A stretch of DNA of 64,000 bases from Betaproteobacteria bacterium (GTDB lineage: Bacteria > Pseudomonadota > Gammaproteobacteria > Burkholderiales > Casimicrobiaceae). Positions 44,568 through 52,880 of this stretch are shown piece after piece. The stretch is taken from assembly GCA_013298695.1 (NCBI GenBank), contig JAAFIS010000002.1, positions 340,935 through 404,934 of the forward strand. Direction: 5' to 3'. Within the stretch, counting starts at the first letter, position 1; every line of letters begins with the position of its first letter. The translations under genes and the position numbers were made by a program. The notes below the pieces were generated by a model, which was not told the origin of the DNA, ran no database searches, and saw only the letters and a program-made list of their open reading frames with translations.

Positions 44568-44574
44568 CAGGTAT

Positions 44575-44640
44575 TGTAGGAGCGGCTCTGCCGCGATTGG
44601 CGGTAGCCAGACGCGAAATCGCGGCAGAGCCGCTCCTACA
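44575..44640. repeat. REP-like inverted repeat 3 (rdgB-rph gap)
   Basis: Perfect 24-bp arms at 44575-44598 and 44617-44640 (TGTAGGAGCGGCTCTGCCGC at the left), 18-bp loop. The GTAGGAGCGGCT start resembles REP sequences known from Pseudomonas and Xanthomonadales genomes. Confidence 0.93.
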
Positions 44641-44645
44641 GTTTC

Positions 44646-45365
44646 TTAGGCGCTCGCAATCGCTTTTGTTTGCGCATCACCCAACGCCTTCAGCCCATCC
44701 GCAGCCAGCGCGAGCAATGCATCCATCTCAGCGCGCGAAAACGGCTTTCCTTCTGCAGTACCTTGCACTTCTACAAATCCGCCGGAGCCTGTCATCACGA
44801 CGTTCATATCGGTTTCACAATTGGAATCCTCGTCGTAATCAAGATCGAGCACGGATGCACCTTCGTAGATGCCGACAGAGACGCCTGCCACTGAATCGGT
44901 GAGCGGCGTTTCGGTGAGCGTTCCCGCTGCGACCAGTTTGTTGCAGGCAATGGCGAGCGCAACATACGCGCCGGTGATCGATGCGCAACGCGTGCCGCCG
45001 TCGGCTTGCAGCACGTCGCAATCAAGCGTGATTTGTCGCTCACCCAGCTTTTTCAGATCGATGATCGCGCGCAAACTGCGTCCAATCAAGCGTTGAATTT
45101 CTTGCGTACGGCCACTTTGTTTTCCGCTCGCGGCTTCGCGACGTGAGCGCGTGTGCGTGGAGCGCGGCAGCATGCCGTATTCAGCGGTGACCCAGCCTTC
45201 GCCCGAGCCTTTTTTATGACCTGGCACGCCGTTCTCAACGCTCGCCGTGCAGAGTACGCGCGTGTTGCCGCATTCGATCAACACCGAGCCTTCCGCGTGA
45301 ACCGTGAAATGCGGTGTGATTTTGATAGCGCGAAGTTGATTCGCGGCGCGTTGTGACGGGCGCAT
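44646..45365 (-). CDS. rph: Ribonuclease PH
   Basis: 239 residues, full length. [20 protein letters not shown] start, [20 protein letters not shown] with the phosphate-binding arginines, and [20 protein letters not shown]. Phosphorolytic 3' trimming of tRNA and degradation of rRNA. A REP-like repeat lies on both sides. Confidence 0.98.
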   Translation of the reverse strand: MRPSQRAANQLRAIKITPHFTVHAEGSVLIECGNTRVLCTASVENGVPGHKKGSGEGWVTAEYGMLPRSTHTRSRREAASGKQSGRTQEIQRLIGRSLRAIIDLKKLGERQITLDCDVLQADGGTRCASITGAYVALAIACNKLVAAGTLTETPLTDSVAGVSVGIYEGASVLDLDYDEDSNCETDMNVVMTGSGGFVEVQGTAEGKPFSRAEMDALLALAADGLKALGDAQTKAIASA

Positions 45366-45394
45366 AAAGGTTCCTTAAATGTTTGCAAGGATTG

Positions 45395-45499
45395 TAGGTC
45401 GCGATCTTATTGCGCCGTTCGTTCGCAGCGCAACGCGTGGTTGCGTATTTTTTGCCGAGCAGTGTGCGCGGAGACTTGGCGCAATAAGATTGCGCCCTA
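45395..45499. repeat. REP-like inverted repeat 4, supplies the epimerase stop codon
   Basis: Arms of 22 bp, 20 matching, at 45395-45416 (TAGGTCGCGATCTTATTGCG) and 45478-45499. The right arm covers the stop codon TAG of the epimerase gene (45497-45499). Loop of 61 bp. Confidence 0.85.
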
Positions 45500-46468
45500 A
45501 AGCGATCTGGCCATCAACTCCAACTCAATTTCACTGTCCGCAAATCCATCAAACCCCGCTTCACGCAAACCACTTGCATCAAGCTCCCAACTATCGAGCA
45601 GTTGCTGCGCGATACGACGTTGCCCCATAGCAATCATCGCAGCACGCAGTAAGACAGGTGGCACACCCATATTCGTCGAGCGCGACTTCATCCCCCTTGC
45701 AATTGCATTCACCATCGCCGTCGTTGAGATCGATTCACGATCGGTCGGATGCCAAATCGACACAGGTGTGTCATCTCGTTGCACACGATCTACACACCAA
45801 AAGATAGCCGAGATCAAACCGCGAATAGAGACCATTGAACGACGATTGTGAATCGCGCCAAACGGAATAGGCAAGCGCTTATCGCTCAACGTCGCGATGA
45901 GTTTTGCGAGTCGAATCATGTTGCCCGGTGCGCCAGCACCATAGACGACAGGTGGTCGCAAAATATGCACATCATCGCCCAACTTAATTGGGCGATCAAT
46001 CAATATTCGCTCCGCCTCAACTTTTGATTTTCCATAACCACTCGCCCAATTTAATTGGGCGTATATTGAAATAGCTAGTGCGTTGACGTGATCACCGTAT
46101 ACCGCCGCAGAACTCAAAAAAATGAAGCGCTTCACACCCGCGTCGCGCGCTGCGTTTGCGATGAGTTCAGTAAGCACGACGTTCTCGCGATGCATCGCCT
46201 CCGCGCTCGCGTTCGCATCGTGAACGCGAGCCGCGCAATGAATGATTGTGTCAACGTTGCGCAGTCGGCTCACCCATTCGGCATGATCGAGCGCGTGATA
46301 GTCGCCGACGAACTGCCAGGTTAGCAATTCACGCGCGGCGGTCGGCAGCTTCGATAACGTTTTGCTCGCGGGCTGCGTAGAAAGCGCAACCACTTTGCGC
46401 CCTTGTTTGATCGCCTCGCCGACACAATGCGCGCCGACGTAGCCCGAGGCGCCAGTGACTGCGATCAA
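45497..46468 (-). CDS. NAD-dependent sugar epimerase/dehydratase (SDR)
   Basis: 323 residues from TTG 46468, which overlaps the glycosyltransferase stop as TTGA with GGAGAAG upstream; the frame is open to 46660 but only from here does it match the family (LIAVTGASGYVGAHC, Rossmann glycine motif). The active-site motif is SGYGKSKVEAERILI, and LRPPVVYGAGAPGNMIRL is the substrate-side block. Similar enzymes act on UDP- or GDP-sugars for surface polysaccharide. Two copies of the dispersed palindrome are encoded within it on each side of the YGKSK codons, without changing the normal family length. Confidence 0.9.
   Translation of the reverse strand: MIAVTGASGYVGAHCVGEAIKQGRKVVALSTQPASKTLSKLPTAARELLTWQFVGDYHALDHAEWVSRLRNVDTIIHCAARVHDANASAEAMHRENVVLTELIANAARDAGVKRFIFLSSAAVYGDHVNALAISIYAQLNWASGYGKSKVEAERILIDRPIKLGDDVHILRPPVVYGAGAPGNMIRLAKLIATLSDKRLPIPFGAIHNRRSMVSIRGLISAIFWCVDRVQRDDTPVSIWHPTDRESISTTAMVNAIARGMKSRSTNMGVPPVLLRAAMIAMGQRRIAQQLLDSWELDASGLREAGFDGFADSEIELELMARSL
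45977..46060. repeat. Paired-palindrome element, locus D (inside a gene)
   Basis: GCCCAACTTAATTGGGC (45977-45993) and GCCCAATTTAATTGGGC (46044-46060, perfect in its outer arms), centres 67 bp apart. Both lie in the coding sequence of the epimerase, in different codon phases: the second encodes AQLNWA, the first RPIKLGD. The DNA between them encodes the conserved active-site segment. Confidence 0.9.
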
Positions 46469-47268
46469 AACAGCTTCTCCACAATGCGCGGATCCCGCCA
46501 GCGCCAACCGTGTTTGTTGAAAAGTTTCACCAGCGAAACGATCGTTACCCAGGTGAGTTTCCACGAGCGATGCGAGCCGCGAGCCCAGTCGTGCGTGACG
46601 CGCGCTTGCGGCACGTAGAGCGCCCGCCCGATGTCTCTCGCGCGCAGTGTGATGTCGCAATCTTCAAAATACAGAAAGAATCGCTCGTCGAATCCTCTCA
46701 AGCGAACGAACGCATCCCGCCGAAAAAACATGAGCGCGCCCGACATGAACTCGGGCTCAAGAAATTTCTCGTAATCCTCGTCGCGCATCTCGAAATAATC
46801 AGCATCCACATTTAAATTAAACCAATCAGCGAGCGAACGAGAAAGAAAACGCCGCGCAATCAAAGCGCGAATCGTCGGATAACGTTTGCAGAGCAATTGC
46901 CGTTCGCCGTTCGGGTGAAACAGTGCTGGCGCGACAAGCACCGTTTCGCGATCTTTTTGCAGCGTGCGAATTAGATGTTGAATTGCATCGGGCTCGAAGC
47001 GAATGTCCGGATTAATCGCGGCGTGAAATTCCGCCTCCGGGAGTAGCGAAAAAGCGAGGTTTTGCCCGTTGCCAAAACCCGCATTGCCATTTGGATTTAA
47101 CTCGTAGCGAAACTTCGGGAACCGCGCGACGAGCGCCTTCGCTTGATCCGAATTGCCGTTATCAACGACGATCCCTTGCACAAAGTCGCCGCTGTGCTCG
47201 CACGAGGCAAGCGCTGCTTCAAGCGCAGGTAAGCGCGGGTCGTAAATGACAATGGCGGCGGTCCACAT
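46465..47268 (-). CDS. Family 2 glycosyltransferase
   Basis: 267 residues from ATG 47268 (MWTAAIVIYDPRLPALEAAL); the frame is open further up, but there it would run into the promoter region of the divergent surface-protein gene. GT-A fold blocks are IVVDNGNSDQAKALVARFPK, NGNAGFGNGQNLAFS, the acidic INPDIRFEPD and FMSGALMFFRRDAFVRLRGF with DERFFLYFEDCDITLRARD. Resembles rhamnosyl- and related transferases of O-antigen synthesis. Coupled to the epimerase by a TTGA overlap. The two are an isolated pair, not a full polysaccharide cluster. Confidence 0.9.
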   Translation of the reverse strand: MWTAAIVIYDPRLPALEAALASCEHSGDFVQGIVVDNGNSDQAKALVARFPKFRYELNPNGNAGFGNGQNLAFSLLPEAEFHAAINPDIRFEPDAIQHLIRTLQKDRETVLVAPALFHPNGERQLLCKRYPTIRALIARRFLSRSLADWFNLNVDADYFEMRDEDYEKFLEPEFMSGALMFFRRDAFVRLRGFDERFFLYFEDCDITLRARDIGRALYVPQARVTHDWARGSHRSWKLTWVTIVSLVKLFNKHGWRWRDPRIVEKLF

Positions 47269-47405
47269 GCAAACGAATATAGCGATTGCGCCACGGGCCA
47301 CGAACAACCATTTGTCCAATTTGCCGGTTCGATTCCGTCTCAATGTGAACAGGCGCTCGCTAATCCAGTGAAAACCCTTAAACCTCGATTGCAAAGGAAT
47401 AAACT

Positions 47406-48896
47406 GTGAAAAACTCGTTTTTGATCGCTTTTCCAGGCGGCGGACCGATTCGTCAATTCTGGGTTGCTGCGGCAATCGCATGCTTGGTTGCACCGATCTC
47501 CGCCGCCACCTGCCCGTTTGACGCCGGCGGCTCCGATCCGATGAACGACGGCGTCGTACTTACCCGATTCGCGCTCGGTATCACTGGCGCACCATTGATT
47601 GCAAACACCAAGTTTGCGAGCATCGCCGGGTTTACCGGCGCCGATGCGCAAGCCAATATCCAATGCACGGCGTGCGGCTTGGATGTCGACGGCAACGGCC
47701 AGATCGACGCCATTGATTCCACGGTCATCGCGCGGCATCTCACCGGATTCAAGGGCGCGTCGCTCACCAACGGTCTCGGGCTGAGCGCTTCCGCCGTCAC
47801 CGCAGTGAATAGCTTCATCGTCAACGGTTGCGCCGTGGGCGGCGCGATCAACGCATTTGTGCAGGGTGGCAACGCGTTTGGTCAACCCGCGGTACTGGGA
47901 ACCACGGACAATCAAAACCTGACGCTGGGGATCGGCGGCGGCAACGGCGTTCGGATCGTGCAAACCGTCAATGCGATCGCGCCCAACATGGTGTCGGGGA
48001 GCAGCAGCAATTTCGCGGATCTGGGTGACGCGACGCGTGGCTACGTCGTCGCGGCAACGATTGCCGGAGGCGCAAGTAACCTTGTCCGTGGCTCCTACGG
48101 CACAGTCGGCGGTGGACTCGACAACTCTGCCGGAGATTTAAGCGTTGGAGCAAACGGTTCGGGCTACGCAACGGTGGCGGGTGGGCTCAATAACAGTGCG
48201 TGGGCCGAGTTGAGTGTCATAAGCGGAGGGCAATCCAACTATGCCTTCGGTCCTTTTTCCACTGTCCCTGGCGGCAAATCCAACACTGCGCGTGGCGTAG
48301 CCAGCTTCGCAGCGGGCCAAAATGCATTCGCTGCAGACCGCACTTTTGTCTGGAATAGTTACGGCACTCGGAACGAACAGATCTTCCGTCCCGACTCGTT
48401 CCGGGTCGGGGCTGCCAATGGGTTTGACGTGAATTTTGGCGTCAATAAGGAGCATTACTTTGCGACCAATCTCGATGTGGCCGGCTACGTACTATCGACC
48501 TCCACGGGCGCGAAACTCTCACTAGGGGGAGTGTGGACGAACAACTCCAGCCGCGACAGCAAAGAGAATTTCTCCCGGCTCGACTCGCGCGCAATCCTCA
48601 AAAAAACTGTTGCACTGCCGGTGACGATGTGGAACTACAAAGCCGAAGGCGCGGCGATCAAACGCATTGGCCCGATGGCGCAGGACTTCCGAGCTGCGTT
48701 TGGCTTGGGCATTGATGACACTTCAATCGGTGTGCTCGATGCAAGTGGCGTCGCACTCGCCGCGATTCAGGGGCTGAACCAAAAGCTCAACGAGGAAGTG
48801 AAATCACTGCGCGCGAAGCTCTCCGCGAAAGATGCTGAAGCGACGAAACTCAACGCGCGATTGGCGGCGATTGAGAAGAGGCTGGGTTTGAATTAG
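47406..48896 (+). CDS. Modular surface protein with dockerin-like motif and S74 chaperone domain
   Basis: 496 residues. Signal peptide about 1-34 (VAAAIACLVAPISA). A dockerin/EF-hand-like calcium motif CGLDVDGNGQIDAIDSTVIA (90-109). A Gly/Asn/Ser-rich stretch at about 218-308 with repeated GG-x-SN-x-A spacing (GGGLDNSAG, GGLNNSAW, GGQSNYAFG, GGKSNTARG), like trimeric autotransporter heads. From about 375 an intramolecular chaperone domain of the endosialidase type: NSSRDSKENFSRLDSRAILK with candidate catalytic Ser382 and Lys386, and GPMAQDFRAAF. Ends in a coiled coil (455-495). Inferred: a trimer that folds on, then cleaves off, its C-terminal chaperone. Divergent from the GT2 gene. Confidence 0.82.
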   Translation: MKNSFLIAFPGGGPIRQFWVAAAIACLVAPISAATCPFDAGGSDPMNDGVVLTRFALGITGAPLIANTKFASIAGFTGADAQANIQCTACGLDVDGNGQIDAIDSTVIARHLTGFKGASLTNGLGLSASAVTAVNSFIVNGCAVGGAINAFVQGGNAFGQPAVLGTTDNQNLTLGIGGGNGVRIVQTVNAIAPNMVSGSSSNFADLGDATRGYVVAATIAGGASNLVRGSYGTVGGGLDNSAGDLSVGANGSGYATVAGGLNNSAWAELSVISGGQSNYAFGPFSTVPGGKSNTARGVASFAAGQNAFAADRTFVWNSYGTRNEQIFRPDSFRVGAANGFDVNFGVNKEHYFATNLDVAGYVLSTSTGAKLSLGGVWTNNSSRDSKENFSRLDSRAILKKTVALPVTMWNYKAEGAAIKRIGPMAQDFRAAFGLGIDDTSIGVLDASGVALAAIQGLNQKLNEEVKSLRAKLSAKDAEATKLNARLAAIEKRLGLN

Positions 48897-48928
48897 CTGC
48901 CTTTTTCAATACAACTTTTTATGTTATC

Positions 48929-49010
48929 GCCCACGTAAAATGGGCGATAACGTGTTTTTAGTAGCTTGTTGATAACCGATCTAATTGCATCTTCGCCCGA
49001 TTTATATGGC
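48929..49010. repeat. Paired-palindrome element, locus E
   Basis: GCCCACGTAAAATGGGC (48929-48945) extended by flanking TTATC/GATAA to a longer hairpin, and the weaker GCCCGATTTATATGGC (48995-49010). Centres 66 bp apart. Located in the 288-bp gap between the surface-protein gene and the PLP-enzyme gene, which converge here. The rest of the gap shows nothing certain. Confidence 0.75.
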
Positions 49011-49184
49011 TTCTCACCTGAGAGGCTGGTTTGAAAGTTCAGCGCAACTTTGCCGGAGCCCAGCGGCTCGCATGTGAGTTTTCGTTGCACGACGAATTCG
49101 CGAATAGATGCCGTGTTGCGGCGAAACGTACGGGAACCCGGATGCGAGCATCTGGGCTACGCGGGAACAAATGTGCCGCTTTGG

Positions 49185-50417
49185 CTAACCGAGCGCTTGC
49201 AAAAAATCTTCGATCAAATCGTCGGTGTCTTCGATGCCGACCGAGATGCGGATGAGCGATTCGGCGATGCCCATTTCGGCGCGCCGCTCTTTGCCGATTT
49301 CGTAGAAGATCGTTTGCGCGACCGGAATGACGAGCGTGCGAGTGTCGCCGAGATTGCTGGAGATGATCGCGATTTGCAGGCGGTTGAGATAGTCAAAGCA
49401 ATCGACGTCGTCGCGCAATTCAATCGCTAGCAACCAACCTGCGGCTTTGAAATGTTCGCTTGAAATTTTGTGTTGCGCATGGCTTGCGAGCCCCGGGTAA
49501 TGCACTTTCGCCACACGCGGATCGGCTTCGAGCGCTCGCGCAAGAGCGAGCGCGTTCGCGCACATGCGTGGCACGCGGAGCGCGACGGTTTCTGCACCCA
49601 CAGCGATGTGATGCGCAGCTTCGGGCGCAAGGCTGCCGCCGAAATCGCGCAATGCTTTAGCGCGCAGTTGCGCCATGCCCCACTGCCGACTTTCACCGCG
49701 CTGATAGTTGGTCGCAATCGGATAGGTTTTCCAATCGAACACGCCCGTGTCGGTCAAGCTGCCGCCGAGCGCGTTGCCATGGCCGCCGATAGCTTTGGTG
49801 AGCGCATTGATCACGAGACCCGCGCCGACCGATTTCGGGCGGAACAACACGGGTGAAGTCATCGTGTTGTCGACGACGAACAAAATGCCACGCGCTTTAC
49901 AGAGCCCGCCGATACGCGATAAATCCGCGACCTGCGTACGTGGATTTGCGATGGTTTCAACGAACACCATGCGCGTGTTCGGCTTGATCGCAGCTTCAAT
50001 ATGTTTCACATCGGTCGCGTCGGCGAAATCGACCGTTACGCCCTGCGCGTTAACCGTGTTCCACATACTGGCCGTGTTGCCGAACAAAAATGCCGACGAT
50101 ACGACGTGATCGCCCGCGCGCAACAAGCCTTGATACAACGCGCCGACGGCGGCCATCCCCGTGGCGAAGCAAAGCGTGGCAACGCCGTCTTCCATCGCGG
50201 TAATTTTTTCTTCGAGCGCGCTAATCGTAGGGTTGCCTTGCCGACCGTAACGAAATCCAGATTGCTTGCCCTGAAACACCGCAGCCAAATCGCGCGCATC
50301 GCCATAGCCAAACGCCACCGAGGTGTGGATCGGCTTATGCAGCGATCCGTGTTCGATGGGTTTTTGACGATCACTGTGTAGGATCGTCGTGGTGAAGCCG
50401 CGTGGCCGTTTGTTCAT
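49185..50417 (-). CDS. Cys/Met-metabolism PLP enzyme (cystathionine gamma-synthase family)
   Basis: 410 residues. PLP-binding Lys in NALTKAIGGHGNALGGS, with FRYGRQGNPTISALEEKITA, ATLCFATGMAAVGALYQGLL and SVGIEDTDDLIEDFLQAL of the family. Could be cystathionine gamma-synthase, O-acetyl/O-succinylhomoserine sulfhydrylase or a lyase; the sequence alone does not decide. It follows metK on the same strand after 128 bp containing a metK terminator and a second hairpin, which suggests methionine synthesis but separate transcription. Confidence 0.88.
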   Translation of the reverse strand: MNKRPRGFTTTILHSDRQKPIEHGSLHKPIHTSVAFGYGDARDLAAVFQGKQSGFRYGRQGNPTISALEEKITAMEDGVATLCFATGMAAVGALYQGLLRAGDHVVSSAFLFGNTASMWNTVNAQGVTVDFADATDVKHIEAAIKPNTRMVFVETIANPRTQVADLSRIGGLCKARGILFVVDNTMTSPVLFRPKSVGAGLVINALTKAIGGHGNALGGSLTDTGVFDWKTYPIATNYQRGESRQWGMAQLRAKALRDFGGSLAPEAAHHIAVGAETVALRVPRMCANALALARALEADPRVAKVHYPGLASHAQHKISSEHFKAAGWLLAIELRDDVDCFDYLNRLQIAIISSNLGDTRTLVIPVAQTIFYEIGKERRAEMGIAESLIRISVGIEDTDDLIEDFLQALG

Positions 50418-50485
50418 TGTTGCTCGTTACTTGAGTCCGGGCGCCGAACGCAGTGCAGCCGCTGTATAGCTTCGGCCGCTTCGCT

Positions 50486-50505
50486 TAACTTGCTCACGCA
50501 AGTTA
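50486..50505. promoter_or_regulatory. Hairpin in the leader of the PLP-enzyme gene
   Basis: Perfect 8-bp arms TAACTTGC and GCAAGTTA with a TCAC loop. It lies about 70 bp upstream of the PLP-enzyme start, after the metK terminator. No T-run, so it is more likely an operator or leader stem than a terminator. Confidence 0.5.
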
Positions 50506-50521
50506 GCCTTCGCAACAAAAC

Positions 50522-50548
50522 CAAAAGATTCGCGTTTCACGCGAATCA
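50522..50548 (-). terminator. Intrinsic terminator of metK overlapping its stop codon
   Basis: On the minus strand GATTCGCG-TGAAA-CGCGAATC is followed by TTTTGGTTTTG. The metK stop codon TGA (50546-50548) partly lies in the first base pairs of the stem. Confidence 0.8.
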
Positions 50549-51727
50549 GCCTTTCAGTCCTGCTGCGTCCCGCAGCACTTTGGCTTTGTCCGTACGCTCC
50601 CAAGTGAACTCCGGCTCATCGCGACCGAAGTGTCCGTACGCCGCAGTCTTCTGGTAAATCGGACGCAGCAGATCGAGCATTTGAATGATGCCTTTCGGAC
50701 GCAGATCGAAATGTTCGTTCACGAGCGCCGCGATTTTTTCATCCGAGATCACGCCCGTGCCTTCGGTGTACACGGTCACGTTCATCGGCTTCGCCACACC
50801 AATCGCGTACGCCACTTGAATTTGGCATTGCTTAGCGATGCCTGCGGCGACGATGTTTTTCGCGACATAACGAGCGGCATAGGCCGCCGAGCGATCCACT
50901 TTCGAAGGATCTTTTCCGGAGAACGCGCCACCGCCGTGCGGGCATGCGCCGCCGTAGGTGTCAACAATAATTTTGCGACCGGTCAAGCCGCAATCACCTT
51001 GTGGGCCGCCGACGACGAAACGCCCGGTTGGGTTCACGAGATAGCGTGTGTTTACGAGCATCTCTTTCGGCAACACTGGCTTGATGATGTTTTCAACGAC
51101 GGAATCAACGAACTCTTTTTTCATCGTTTTGCCATCGCTCCACTCGGGCGCGTGTTGCGATGAGAGCACCACCGTATCAATCGACACTGGCTTGCCATCC
51201 ACATAGCGCATCGTAACTTGCGATTTCGCATCCGGGCGCAGATACGGCATCCGACCATCTCGACGCAGCGCCGCTTGGCGTTCAACGAGGCGATGCGCGT
51301 AATAAATCGGCGCAGGCATCAGCTCAGGTGTTTCATCACAGGCGTAGCCGAACATCAAGCCTTGATCGCCCGCACCGGTGTTCAGATGATCGTCGCTTGC
51401 GTGATCGACGCCCTGCGCGATGTCGTTAGATTGTTTGTCATACGCGACAAGCACCGCGCAGCCTTTGTAGTCGATGCCGTATTCGGTGTTGTCGTAGCCG
51501 ATGCGCTTGATGGTGTCGCGCGCTACTTGAATGTAATCAACGTGCGCGTTGGTGGTGATTTCGCCCGCGAGAACGACAAGCCCCGTGTTGCAGAGCGTTT
51601 CCGCGGCAACGCGCGACAGCGGATCCTGCTCGAAAATCGCGTCGAGAATGGCGTCAGAAATTTGATCCGCAACCTTATCGGGATGGCCTTCGGAGACGGA
51701 TTCGGAAGTAAAAAGATAGTCGCTCAT
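50546..51727 (-). CDS. metK: S-adenosylmethionine synthetase
   Basis: 393 residues from [20 protein letters not shown], the canonical start; the open frame further up to 51838 has no match. ATP-binding [36 protein letters not shown] and [20 protein letters not shown] (P-loop and metal site) are intact. Makes SAM from methionine and ATP. The upstream leader carries a long-range inverted repeat at the start codon. Confidence 0.99.
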   Translation of the reverse strand: MSDYLFTSESVSEGHPDKVADQISDAILDAIFEQDPLSRVAAETLCNTGLVVLAGEITTNAHVDYIQVARDTIKRIGYDNTEYGIDYKGCAVLVAYDKQSNDIAQGVDHASDDHLNTGAGDQGLMFGYACDETPELMPAPIYYAHRLVERQAALRRDGRMPYLRPDAKSQVTMRYVDGKPVSIDTVVLSSQHAPEWSDGKTMKKEFVDSVVENIIKPVLPKEMLVNTRYLVNPTGRFVVGGPQGDCGLTGRKIIVDTYGGACPHGGGAFSGKDPSKVDRSAAYAARYVAKNIVAAGIAKQCQIQVAYAIGVAKPMNVTVYTEGTGVISDEKIAALVNEHFDLRPKGIIQMLDLLRPIYQKTAAYGHFGRDEPEFTWERTDKAKVLRDAAGLKG

Positions 51728-51731
51728 GAAT

Positions 51732-51798
51732 GAAACCTTGGACGTAGTGCTTAAGAAGTTCATCCGACCCTTGCGAGCCGACTGAAACACAAGGTTTC
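51732..51798 (-). promoter_or_regulatory. metK leader inverted repeat reaching the start region
   Basis: Read on the metK strand, GAAACCTTG (51798-51790) can pair perfectly with CAAGGTTTC (51740-51732), which lies four bases before the ATG and contains the only AAGG-like ribosome site. The 49-base loop includes further short stems. Pairing would hide the ribosome site. The sequence does not fit the SAM-I, SAM-II, SAH or SAM/SAH riboswitch patterns I know. A regulatory role is inference. Confidence 0.5.
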
Positions 51799-52000
51799 GC
51801 GAGCGGCGACGCTTTAGCGATAGCGATTTCACGAGCAACTGAAGTTACATCGATCCGTCGCGCGAACAAGCATTCAGGCGCTTATTCGCGTCGGCCGCCC
51901 GCAAGTAGTCGAATAACTCTGCGGCTGACGCTTAGAATTTTAGCAAGTCGGTCGCAGTCGCGGCCAATAACTACGTCTGTATTTCAAACCGCGCCCTTCG

Positions 52001-52879
52001 TTGTCCTCATTTCTCGCCAAACTCAGTCATCGCCTCGCAACCTGGCTTGCACGGCAACCCCTTGCGCGCCAAGCGCGGATTGGCGCTTGGTTAGGCCGCA
52101 AAATGTTGTGGTCGAGCGGGATGCAAAACCGATTGACTGACAACCTCACCACCGCGCGCTATGTTGATCGTGTTTCTCTGCGCGACGTCGCTGAGGCCGC
52201 TGGCCAGTTAGCGATAGAAACTGTCGCATTGTGGAAGACACCCGACGAAGTGGTGCTTTCGAGAGTGCGCGCCGTCTACGGTTGGGATCAAGTACTCGCA
52301 ATTCGCGACTCAGGTCGCGGCATCATTTTTCTCACGCCGCACTTGGGCACGTTTGAAATAGCCTCGCTCTACATCGGCGCTCAAATGCCAATGACCGCAA
52401 TGTTTCGCAAGCCGCGCGTTGCATGGGCCGAGCCGATGATGCGCGAGGGTCGTGATCGGCTTCAGATTAAGTCAGTACCCGCAGACATGAGCGGCGTTCG
52501 AGCCATGCTCAAAGCGCTGCGCCGTGGTCAGCCGATTGGACTGTTGCCTGATCAAGTGCCGACCCAAGGTGATGGCGTGTGGGCACCTTTTTTTGGGCGA
52601 CCCGCATACACCATGACCTTAGTGCAAAAAATGGCGCGCACCACGCAAAGCGCCGTGGTGATGGTCGCGTGTAAACGCTTGAGCGGTGGCGGAGGCTATG
52701 AGCTTCGGTTTGAAGTCGTTCCGGCGTTTTCATATGCCCCTGAAGTGGCGAGCGCCGAGCTCAATGCTGCGGTTGAGCGCGCCATTGACACCGCGCCCGC
52801 GCAGTATCTTTGGACGTACAACCGATACAAAGTGCCTTCGACCACGCCTGACTCCGATTCTTCTACGATCATCCTTTAA
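52001..52879 (+). CDS. Lipid A biosynthesis lauroyl/myristoyl acyltransferase (LpxL/HtrB family), first copy
   Basis: 292 residues from TTG 52001; only CTG lies between this and an in-frame stop at 51968. The HX4(D/E) active site is HLGTFE in IIFLTPHLGTFEIASLYIGA, followed by MFRKPRVAWAEPMMREGRDR and IGLLPDQVPTQGDGVWAPFF. Adds a secondary acyl chain to KDO2-lipid IVA at the inner membrane. The second copy starts one base after this stop, so the two are a translationally linked pair. Divergent from metK. Confidence 0.92.
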   Translation: MSSFLAKLSHRLATWLARQPLARQARIGAWLGRKMLWSSGMQNRLTDNLTTARYVDRVSLRDVAEAAGQLAIETVALWKTPDEVVLSRVRAVYGWDQVLAIRDSGRGIIFLTPHLGTFEIASLYIGAQMPMTAMFRKPRVAWAEPMMREGRDRLQIKSVPADMSGVRAMLKALRRGQPIGLLPDQVPTQGDGVWAPFFGRPAYTMTLVQKMARTTQSAVVMVACKRLSGGGGYELRFEVVPAFSYAPEVASAELNAAVERAIDTAPAQYLWTYNRYKVPSTTPDSDSSTIIL

Positions 52880-52880
52880 A

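Noticed and set aside
48893-49090. 65-residue minus-strand ORF after the surface-protein gene
   Set aside because: It runs straight through palindrome locus E, lacks a ribosome site, and shows no family resemblance.
51728-52000. Known SAM or SAH riboswitch before metK
   Set aside because: I could not fit the conserved core of SAM-I, SAM-II, SAM/SAH or SAH types; only the inverted repeat remains as candidate regulation.
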